A model generated the notes under the pieces. That model made no database searches. It was not told where the DNA came from and saw only the letters and a program-made list of their open reading frames with translations. Shown here piece after piece: positions 30,180 through 39,854 of a DNA stretch of 64,000 nucleotides. Numbering within the stretch: position 1 is the first letter of the stretch; every line of letters begins with the position of its first letter. The translations under genes and the position numbers were made by a program. The stretch comes from Sabethes cyaneus. Lineage: Eukaryota; Arthropoda; Insecta; Diptera; Culicidae. The stretch spans positions 25,406,501-25,470,500 of the forward strand of contig NC_071353.1 in the NCBI RefSeq assembly GCF_943734655.1. The letters are read 5' to 3'.

Positions 30180-30488
30180 ATGGCATCACTCGAAAAGCAA
30201 CGTCGCGAATTTATTTTGCGCAAGCAATCTCTCATCATGGATCATGATGATCATCATGAGACTGACGACAACTTTCAATGTTTGCCAAGAAATACATAAT
30301 TTGGCAAGCGATCTGCTCATTTGGTAAACAGAGTGCGCCGTTCGTGACTACCGGGACTGTAAACGGGCAGATCTACCTCAAGAAGTGTCTACAGAAGCGT
30401 CTGCTTCCACTGTTGAAGCAACTCGAGGACCCTACAATCTTCTAACCGGATCTAGCTTCGTGCCACTATTCAAAGGATGTGCTGGAGT
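30180..30488 (+). pseudogene. Mariner-type transposase remnant of the second element
   Basis: Starts MASLEKQRREFILRKQ, with an internal deletion near 30.3 kb, then NGQIYLKKCLQKRLLPLLKQ and PDLASCHYSKDVLE around the second catalytic Asp, with a stop just before it. The WPD-like context matches the first mariner-type element. The C-terminal part is missing, cut by the dispersed repeat that starts near 30480. Confidence 0.65.
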
Positions 30489-30813
30489 CATCGTTGCGAA
30501 GCCCACACTCGTGTGGTCTAATTTTCTCACACACGCGTACTCATTCTAACAAACACGCCGGCATAAGCATCCCTTTAAAACTCTTGCTCTTATTTCTTCA
30601 TGCACTACGACGAGTTTTTGTGACTGTGTGTTTAACTAACAGCTACAGTCGGCTTAACAGCTCGTCATTCGTCATTGCAGCCCGATCTGCTGATACCGAT
30701 TACTCACGACGGCTCGTACTCCCGCCCGTGAGTAGAATCGAGGGCGAAAAAGAAGAAGAAAAAGTAATGCAAAATTTGTACCCCAGTGCGCCATCAACCT
30801 CACGGACTAATGG

Positions 30814-33446
30814 ATGGAGAAACTAATTGATGATTATATTAAGTCAAATTACTTGAAACATTTTCCTTTAAATAAAAATCAATTTGCATACCAACATGGT
30901 AAATCAACAATTACAGCACTTCATGCACTCGTAACAAAAATTGAAAAGACGCTTGAAGCCAGGGAGATTTTATTGGCTGTATTCTTAGATATTGAAGGAG
31001 CATTTGATAATGCATCTCACACTTCAATGAAAAATGCTATGATAAAACGTAATTTCGATAAAGCTATTGTAGATTGGATTTGTCAAATGTTACAAAAAAG
31101 AGAAATAACTAGTAGCCATGGAATGTCAACTGTCATGGTAAAGACTGTAAAGGGTTGCCCACAAGGAGGAGTTCTTTCACCTTTGTTGTGGTCACTTGTT
31201 GTTGACGAACTACTATCACATCTTGAAGCGTCAGGATTTGAAATAATTGGTTTCGCTGATGACATTGCAATTATAGTTCGTGGGAAATATGAACAAGTTA
31301 TTAAAGATAGATTGCAGCATGCTCTGGATTCTACAATATCGTGGTGCAGAGATGAGGATCTTTCAATAAACCCTCAAAAAACTACTGTTATTTCTTTCAC
31401 GCGAAGAAGGAAAACTAAAATACCTGACTTGTACTTAGAAGGAACAAAACTAAATATTTCTCCCAAAGTAAAATATCTAGGAGTGATTCTTGATAGCAAA
31501 TTAAACTGGAATTTACACTTGGATCAAGTGTTAAATAAGGCTATGAATGCCTTATGGATAAGTAGAAAAACTTTCGGAAATAAATGGGGACTGAAACCTA
31601 AAATGATTCATTGGATCTACACAGCAATAGTAAGACCCAGGATAACATATGCGGCCTTAGTTTGGTGGCTGAAAACAAAGATTAAAAATGCTCAAAAGAA
31701 ACTAGAGAAGTTGCAAAGATTAGCTACAATCTCCATAACCGGAGCAACTAGAAGTACGCCATCAAAAGCGTTAGACTCTATTTTAAGTTTGCTTCCACTG
31801 CACTTATTTGTTCAACTAGAAGCTGAGAAAAATGCACTAAGGTTGAGGAGAACAAAAAAGCTCTTTGATGGAGACCTTAGGGGCCATCTCAGTATCTTAA
31901 AGGATTTTAAAATTAATCCCATATTAACGCATGAGGACTGGATGGATAGACAATATAACTTTGAACGACTATTCCATGTAACAGAAACAAGTCGCACGGA
32001 GTGGGAATCAGGTGGGCCCAATATTCAACCAGGATCGATAATCTTCTACACTGACGGTTCTAAACTAAACAACAAAGTTGGAACTGGCGTAACGGGCCCC
32101 GGAGTCGACATATCAATATCCATGGGCCAATGGCCGACTGTTTTTCAAGCAGAAATACAGGCAATTATTGAATGTGCTACAGTTTGTCTGCGACGAAATT
32201 ATAGAAATGCAAATATATGTATATTTTCTGACAGCCAGGCTGCTTTAAAAGCACTGAAGTCAGTTTCGTGTTCGTCTAAACTGGTTTGGGAATGCATTCA
32301 ATTGCTGCAGCAGGTGGCTAGAAAAAGCACAATAAATCTTTTTTGGGTCCCTGGGCACTGCGGAATTGAAGGCAATGAAAAAGCGGATCAGTTGGCAAAA
32401 GCTGGATCGATTAAACCTTTCATTGGACCAGAACCATTCTGTGGGGTCTCAGCATGTACTATTAAAATGGATTTAACCCTCTAACGGGCAACATCGTAAA
32501 AACGATGCGATCAAGTTAACGACTGTTTTATCATGAAAGTACACTCAAAAGAACCTTAAGCTCTGAATTTCATGCAAAAATAATTATCTGGAGGAGCGCC
32601 AGGTTAGAAAAAGTCCAATTTCTCTTTTTCGTTTTTCATGTCCAACGCTCTACCCAGATATTTTTTCAATTCAAATACATTACAAAATTGATATAATGCA
32701 TGAAATTTACTCATAGAAAAGTTTTAAGGTCAATCATTTTGTTCTAGATGTGCTTTTTCATCAAAAGTAAAAAAGGAAATATTCGCGCATTAATTAATTT
32801 CGAAATTTTTCTGAATTTTTGATTTTGAAAAATGATAACTTTCGAATGCATAGTCAGAATGTTGTGATATTAATATCAAAATGTCAAGAAATCTGTTCTG
32901 AACACATTTTGCATATTGTCAATTCAAAACAAATTTCGTATGCGGCTCTGGAGCTCTAAAAGCGAAGGCCGTCTACAGACGGCCTTACCCGTTAGAGGGT
33001 TAAAAAACTGGGAAAAATCAATGATTGATGATGTCTGGAAAAAAAATCTGACAGCTCGACAATCAAAGAAATTTATATCTCCTAATAAAACAATAACCCA
33101 GAAACTTCTTAGCCTGTCTAAAAAGGACTTACGTACTTACTGTGGCCTCGTAACAGGCCACTGCGCAAGTAAATATCACTTGAAACAACTGGGAAAATTA
33201 GAAGATGACACGTGTCGCTTCTGTAACCTAGAAAGTGAAAATGCGGAACATCCACTACGTTATTGCGTGGCACTACTTCATAAAAGAAAAACTTTCTTTG
33301 ACATGACTTTAATACAACCCTCGGATGTATGGATGAATTCTCCCAATAAGGCAATAAACTTTATTCGTTGTATAATACCTTATTGGGACAATGCCGTCGA
33401 TCAGCAAGTGGAAATCACTCATACTAATAGTGATACGACACCCTGA
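30814..33446 (+). pseudogene. LOA-like reverse transcriptase and RNase H, interrupted by a MITE
   Basis: The first part (30814-32484) holds RT motifs FLDIEGAFDNASH (A), GCPQGGVLSPLLW (B) and GFADDIAI (C), then KVKYLGVILDSKLNW and the thumb. An RNase H domain follows: YTDGSKLNN, FQAEIQAI, FSDSQAALKAL and WVPGHCGIEGNEKADQLAK, with all acidic residues. Translation is broken by a MITE at 32477-32999. The C-terminal part resumes in the same frame (33004-33446), with a CRFCNLESENAEHPLRYC zinc-binding motif. N-terminal endonuclease absent. RNase H suggests the I/LOA/R1 side of the tree; LOA is my best guess. Confidence 0.8.
32477..32999. mobile_element. piggyBac-type MITE, 523 bp, TTAA target
   Basis: CCCTCTAACGGG at 32477 mirrors CCCGTTAGAGGG ending at 32999, and TTAA flanks both ends (32473-32476, 33000-33003). 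TTAA duplication with CCC ends is diagnostic of piggyBac-type elements. Removing the insert with one TTAA would rejoin the retrotransposon frame exactly, so the insertion is precise. No transposase inside. Confidence 0.85.
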
Positions 33447-33770
33447 TGTGGCGTACAATAAACTGGGGCCTGCCACAATAGATCAAATAACTGGTCGCAG
33501 TGGAAAATGTACCCAAAATAAAAGAAAAAAAAAACCTCACGGACAGCTGATTCCCCACAAATTTTTTGACTCGGGAATAAGCTATGCAGGAAGACGATGT
33601 GAGGATGTGCGTGCGCGAGTGTGTGAGAGGCAGAATGTCTGCACACAGCACCGGCGGTTGTTTCTTTTACGCCCGCGTGTGCGGCGTAAGCGTTGAATGC
33701 TATGTTTCTCATACTCTTTACCGTGTGAGTAGGCATGGGTGACTTCTCGCTCGATTCGCAACGGGGTTAC

Positions 33771-33968
33771 TTTCTTTTGTGTTTGGATTAATTATTGTCT
33801 AATCTTCAAAATCTTGTGAAAACAGCAAAAAGTTTCTGTCGTATTTTCTTATTGGATTTCGAAATTGCTTAGATAAAAAATTATTGGTAATAAGTATGTC
33901 TAATTGATCTATTTAAAAATTTACGCGAAATAACTTTTACAACTTACTTATGCATATTGTTTTTCATA
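33771..33968. other. Unassigned AT-rich stretch
   Basis: Right end of the dispersed repeat or old mariner interior; nothing specific seen. Confidence 0.3.
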
Positions 33969-34934
33969 CCTACACAATTGTGTAGGTTCGGCCTTATTGC
34001 ATACCTACTTTAACCTTTACGTTCCCGCCGGGACTTCAAAAATTAGTATACTTGCCGTTACACTTTTGGCTCTATCTTTAATATTTTTTGATCGATTTTC
34101 AGACAACTTGTCTTCAAAGAACCACCTTAGATTGACCTTCAATGAAAAAATATATTAGCAAATTTTGGATCCATTTTCCCAGAGATATTCCAGATCGCAG
34201 TGGGATTATTTTTTCACGTCATAAGTAATAGATGAAATAAAACGAAATTTGCTGCTGCCATCTCATTTTGAGTCAGTAAGAATGAATACATTATACTGTA
34301 AAGCATTCGTTCAAGCTCCACACTACGGAACTTCCGTTTAGAGTACTACCAGAACCTAAAACTGGTCATTTATAAATTGTAAAATAATAAAGAAGTGTGG
34401 CAAATGATGTATTCAACTACGGAATTTTCTAAGACAAATTCTTGGATTAACATTTGAATGTTTTTAAGCCAATCTGGACGTTCCGGTATATCTGTTGTAT
34501 TAAGGTTAGTAAAAACTTAACTATTAAAAAGTTGCGCGTATTTCCATAGCTACGTAGCGACCATTCCGCTGCTTCAGAAGCTGAAGTCTATGAGCCTCGA
34601 AGCGATGATCTCGCTCTAAACTAAACCGGGTCCACCCTATTCAATTTTGTGGGCTTCTTTACACAAAATAATTAGGTTTTTCATGTTTTGTTTTTTCAAA
34701 GCCTGGCTTGGTATAGTCCAAAAAGGGTAAAAAATGTTAAAAATAAGGAAAATGAACAAAATGGGGCACTTCCCGATGACAAACAGGAAAGCGGTGGGCA
34801 CCATGTGATTCTCCGGAAAATTTTACATAAGATCACCTACATTTTATCAGCCTGCATTGCATCCGTTTTTTCGGCTCGTTTTTGCCCATAGTGCAATGGT
34901 ATAAGATAAGGCCGAACCCACACAATTGTGTAGG
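33969..34934. mobile_element. TIR element, CCTACACAATTGTGTAGG termini
   Basis: 33969-34005 and the reverse complement of about 34898-34934 share CCTACACAATTGTG followed by GGTTCGGCCTTAT over about 37 bp. The outer part of each end is itself a palindrome. The interior is noncoding. Target duplication not found. Confidence 0.6.
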
Positions 34935-35085
34935 TTGCTAAATTTAGCAAACATTTATTGCAATGTGTAGAATACACTGGTTTTGGTATCTCGAGCGATA
35001 AAAAAAATGTATATTGATCCAAAAACCAAAAATATCGTAACTAAAACCCTCCGTGCTTAAAGGGTTATAGGTTATATTTTATTGT
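34935..35085. other. Spacer inside the second mariner-type element
   Basis: Contains CCCTCCGTGCTTAAAGGGTTA at 35046-35066, which looks like a stray transposon end, but no partner could be assigned. Confidence 0.35.
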
Positions 35086-35269
35086 CTGAAAGTTTGAAAA
35101 GGATCGGTCAATTTGGTGATTTTCTACAGCGTTTCTACCATGGTGCAATTTGATGTAGGACACCCTTTATGCAAAATTGCTTAATTTACGCAAGGGGAGG
35201 ATGTTATATCCTGATATTTAAAGCAATGCAAAGCCTAGGTGCTACATTCCGTTATCGAAACTTAACCTT

Positions 35270-35410
35270 CTGTTTTTTTATACGACAGACTTCGTAGCCA
35301 GCTGTTAGAGTACAGGACAATTGCAGGGCCAGCTGCTACGATCCTATTGACTCTAACAGCCTCTCCCAGCCGAGATTCGAACAATCGACGACTGGCTTAT
35401 TAGGCCGATT
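35270..35410 (-). repeat. tRNA-like SINE fragment (probable)
   Basis: On the minus strand GTTCGAATCTC (about 35377-35367) fits a Pol III B box, preceded by AGCCAGTCGTCGATT and followed by GGCTGGGAGAGGCTGTTAGA. CGTATAAAAAAACAG lies near 35283-35269. No clear A box, so this is a decayed or only tRNA-like element. Confidence 0.4.
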
Positions 35411-35689
35411 ACGACCGGCAGACACGGATCAATAGGTAAAGTAAGTTCCTCTCCGCCAGTAGCAGTTCTGTATCACAAATTTTTACAATCTGCCGGTGCA
35501 AACAAGTGGCCAATATTTTCGGGCGAGCTTCCAACACGTTTAGTTTCTGTTTGAACTTTTGCATTTCCCGAAAACGATGTAGTCGTTTCAACTACACACA
35601 CTCCACGCTTTTTCTCCTGGAGGATTATTCTCTGTCTTCGAGAGCGACTTGCGACGAATGCGCATAGTTTTCGGTGACATCCACCGTCA
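35411..35689. other. Unassigned stretch
   Basis: No gene or repeat end recognised. Confidence 0.3.
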
Positions 35690-36510
35690 ATACCAAATGT
35701 TTTTCACAGCAGAGAGTTTTAGGTGCATCTTAACCATCTCCAGGTAGTGGTTCGAGTGAAGCAATTAGCGCTTCAATAGGATCTGACGTCAATGCGGCCT
35801 GAGAAATCTGAATAGTCTGTGTTTCTGTCTGATTTGGTGCCCCCTAGGTGTACTTATGCAGGATTTTGGGCTGGAAGAAGGTACTATAGTTATGGTCTTG
35901 GAAACGGCAAGATCGATAAATCTTAATCGTTGGTCAACTGGTGTACGTTGAACCCTCCAATCACTGGTATGTATTCCGCTTCATGACTTACCTTAGCGTT
36001 GAAATCCGCGATGACGCCTTTGATGTCACGTTTTGAACAACGAACATAATGATGCTCCAACCGTGCGTAGAATTCCTGCCTGTCATCTTCGGAACTTCCG
36101 AACTTAAGGGTGTGCAGGTTTATGTTGAAGAACCAGCCCTTGATTCTCAACCTGCGCCTTCGAGGATCGATTAGCCACCACCCAATCATCTGCTTCCACA
36201 TCTCGCCTTTCTCCTTGAAAGTTGTACCCAGCTCGTGAGCGTTGCCACAGCTCTGGTAGGTGTTCATGTCTAAAACTATGAACCGTTGAACCCCTCAAAC
36301 ATACCTTATGCAGCGCTATGAAGTCGAGCTTCTAGCACTTCTATACATCGGAGAGCACTCGGGTGCTCCCCTGAAAGTTGAGAGATTGGCAGTTCCACAT
36401 CTAGTGTTTTCAATTCATAGTCCTTTTTCATGAGTCTATTCCGAATTTTTTGTCGTTTGTCGGAACTGCTACGTATTAGAAAATTGCTTGAAGTTCTGTG
36501 GCATGTCATT
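35690..36510 (-). pseudogene. RTE-like retrotransposon copy D, endonuclease fragment
   Basis: Minus-strand translation gives a decayed SGEHPSALRCIEVLEARLH region, WWLIDPRRRRLRIKGWFFNI, FYARLEHHYVRCSKRDIKGV and IADFNAKVSHEAEYIPVIGG with FNVHQLTND. These match the endonuclease of copies B and C. The RT region is absent. At about 36250 it preserves the site that is interrupted by a foldback element in copy B. Confidence 0.75.
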
Positions 36511-39500
36511 TAAGTCTCTAATCGTTGTTCCCAGAACGGATGTTGTTATTGGCTAAGAAAAAAATCATTGAGCCCGGTCGTTTCCTCTTTTTACGATACC
36601 GAATTGAGAAAATGGTTTCTGAGTTCATTTAATATTTATGACAATTGCTGGTATTTCATGAAAAGAAACGAGCGAGTGTCGTTGTGTCGAAATTTCTTCT
36701 GGTGGAACATTTGTTTAGCCAGCTGCTGACATTCGGTGGTAGGAAACCGACGTATGTCACTGCGTTAAGACAACTTATCTTCTCAAAAGCACAATATCGA
36801 ATGCAGAGGGTCCTCCTCCCCGCAATTAAGAAAATAATTCAGATTTATAGTTGCTACATGTTTTCATTCTTTCGAAATTGTCCCAGATTTTTTTAGAGTA
36901 GTTAACCAGCCACCACCCAGAATTTTTTGTTAAATGCACCTGGACATTTCAGGGAATTTTATTTCCGTTGGATAATTGACACCGTGCTTGTCATCATTAG
37001 AACGTTTATGGGTTTCGCCGAATTTACCTCTTATAACAGTAACATTTAAAAACTGATGCCTTACATGGTTACATGGAATGGTATTATCAGCAGGCAACAT
37101 TTCAGAGCACCGAAATTCGATTCGACCGAACGTCCGAAACCACCATAATTGCATGTGAAACTTCAGTAACAACCATTCCAGACGTATTTATTTTTTACCG
37201 AATAATATGAAACTTTTGACCTGCAGAACCAAAAAAACGCCTATGATACATGGAATACAACCAGTATAAATGCAGAACGGTGACCGGAGGACACCGGGAG
37301 GGCATTGATATTTATTGAATCTGGCAGTGTTGTTTTATTGCTTGCTGCAACGCTGTCGTAGAGTCGTCCGACCCGCCCTGACTGGGACTGATTCGAAGCA
37401 TGTGTGATCACTTTGTCAGGTTCAACAGAAGTCAACTGGCTAACTGAATTTAATATTTAATTCGATTGAAGATGATGACGGCAGCAACGTCGACGGCAAC
37501 GACAACCGAGAATGAGGTGGCGATGGCGATGCAACGGCAATGACGGCTCTGTCGATTCCGTCTAAATGACCGAGACGAGCAGCGATGAAATATGAACGTC
37601 GTCAAATTCCTTTATCGAGGAGCGAAATCGGTACCGCTGGGGACACAGATTATTGCAGTACATTTTTGTTTTCGCTAATTCGTTCAATCCATTATCGATC
37701 CAGGACGTAACTCGTAGCATTCGGGAGAAAACGTTAATCCCAGTTTACAAATAGGCAAACAAACAGCTAATTTTAATTCGATATAGTAGAAGTGCCTTTT
37801 AGCGATTAATTGATGTTTTCAAAGCTCTGAAATAATAAAAATAAGTAAAATTCCTAAAATGATTATAAGATTACTCTTTAAAGTTATTAAGCGACTCCGT
37901 ACTAGGTGCGTTAGGATCCATCGAAGGAAATTTCACAAGCGTATTTGCACGTCTAGAATTGCGTATTGCCAATTTTATGTGATACTCATCTCCCAATCTT
38001 CTGGATCTTTTCGTAAACGATCAGAAACAACTTGTTGACTACCTACTTGAAAATCCGCTTCATTTACCCATCCTCGCAATTCTACATCTTCGTATCTTTC
38101 TGACGATTCTTCATATATTTTTCCTGCAATCTAGTAATTACCACTTTGAAAACATTTGAGTAACAATGGGTAACGCTGGAATGTGTCTAATACGTATCTA
38201 GCGATTAAGCATGTTCACTGTAAGCATTTCTAAATAATAATCAATACAATTCAACAGTAGATTTCTTCAAACGACAACCACAAAAACAACAATCGGCCTG
38301 TTAGTACTCTTTATTTGATACACATTGAACGCAACAACACAATGCTACGTAAACATTTTTCCAATCTCTCTCTCTCTCTTGTGCTCATTTGATACTAATG
38401 GCACAACAAAGTGGATACAAATATAATATTTTTCTATACCACACATTACAGTACCATAAATTTTTCTGAAATCTATGTCATACTTGTACACCTATAGGGT
38501 ATGGAACTAATTCCTTGGGCTTGCTTCTATCGTGGGGGACTTCTGTTCTGATTCTGAAGAGAAAATTATCGCAATGTCCTGTCAACAGAAACTTCTCTAC
38601 TTGCGCATCCGTTTCCTGGTAAAAAGTTCGTTTTCAGGTTTGCTGTATCTTCCCAGTTATGTATAACATAGGGTTTATTTCTAATTTCCGTCGTAATAAG
38701 TAAAGCCATTCTAATTTTCATCGTTTGTTGGATGGATTTAATGAATCCTTCAAAAGTTCTTGTGCTGATTTGACTAAAACTCACTTACCTTCCGATCCGT
38801 GAACTTTGAAATCACTGAAAAGCGATTATTAAAGCATATTATCGAAATTACACAACTAATTTTATTTCTTGAACTCGTCGTACCGTTTTAAAATCCGTCC
38901 ATCGAAATTTTTCATCGTCCGAACTAAAATCACGACAATGTTTACGAAGCTAACGCGCATGTATTTGTGTAGAATGACATGACAAATATTATTCTGCAAA
39001 ATTTCTGCAGGTTAGGCAAGTTTTCCTAGTTGTAGAATAGCGACAATGCCTTGCGTGAGTTATTTTTATTTATGAATGACGGAAATTAAAACGATTAGTC
39101 GACATTTTCTTCTTCGTCGCACGAAAAAAGTAGGAGATTTGGCTGGTAGGACTTCTTTAATGATAAAAAGCATTTAAATATATCTTTGCTCACTTTTATT
39201 AATCGCGAATGATAGACAACAAACTTAAATATTAGGGAATAACTAGTTTTGCATTGTGTCATAAAAATACTGATATTTTTAATAATTTGTATTGGATAGG
39301 ACGGGAATAGGTAATTACGACGAAGCAGCATCATACCCTATCAAAAAGATTGAATCAGATATTAGTTGTTGCGGTGGGGTATTACATTTTAGGCTTATAG
39401 TAACAAGCTGTACATGTGACCATACTTTAAAGGGGCATAGGAATTATTTAATTCTAAAAAATTGATTTTTTTTGCCGATTGATTCGAGAGATTAACATTG

Positions 39501-39854
39501 TTTGAAGCAGTTTGAATATAATATAAAAATTGTTAAAGTTACTACTATTTGTACCGCGCAAGTCAGCAACTTCAACGCCGTTTCTCGCGAAACCAGCTTT
39601 TCAAAGTCGGTACCATAAACATCTCAAGAATGCCTCAAGCAGTTCGTTCTCAAGAATATTTTATTTAAAAGTCCATCATACTATCTAGTGCTCAGCTTCC
39701 CTTTTTTTATTTTACAATTTTCGGCGGACATTCAACCGCCATTTTGTTCTGTGTTTAAATTTAAAAGAAGATGAGTCAAACACGACTTATATTAATATAC
39801 TTTCAAATTATTTAAAAAAAATTATGTCGGATAAACGGTCCACAATCTCGTCTA
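36511..39854. other. Unassigned DNA
   Basis: No coding region or RNA supported. At 38159-38187 a short piece (GTAACGCTGGAATGTGTC) matches the end of the 40286-40486 MITE with an internal deletion. A CTCTCT run lies near 38367-38380. 37.4-37.6 kb is less AT-rich, with repeated GACGGCAACGAC-like words. Confidence 0.35.

Larger units (their letters stand above)
30808..33534 (+). mobile_element. LOA-like non-LTR retrotransposon, 5' truncated
   Basis: It begins inside the RT domain at 30808 and ends in an A-rich tail (AATAAAAGAAAAAAAAAA, ending at 33534). A 10-12 bp duplication, CCTCACGGAC with optional AA, lies at 30796-30807 and 33533-33544. 5' truncation plus A tail plus duplication is the signature of target-primed reverse transcription. 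Confidence 0.85.
30640..33770. repeat. Dispersed repeat, copy 2, split by a retrotransposon
   Basis: 30680-30807 and 33535-33770 together match 18260-18640 (see copy 1). The break is exactly at AACCTCACGGAC, which is duplicated on both sides of the retrotransposon. The left part may begin as early as 30480, where mariner coding sequence stops. Confidence 0.7.
29993..35167 (+). mobile_element. Second mariner-type element, split by several nested insertions
   Basis: Left end AAGGGTGGCCCACATCAA (29993) and right reverse complement AAGGGTGTCCTACATCAA (35167) are inverted copies flanked by TA (29991-29992, 35168-35169). AACGCTGTAGAAAAT follows on both sides. The 5.2 kb length is due to insertions; only about 0.5 kb at the left and 0.1 kb at the right are clearly original. 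Confidence 0.75.

Noticed and set aside
34009..35066. TTAACCTTTACG...CTTAAAGGGTTA pair suggesting another piggyBac-type element
   Set aside because: The ends are only weakly similar, the flanks do not both read TTAA, and the pair would interlock with the better supported 33969-34934 TIR element.
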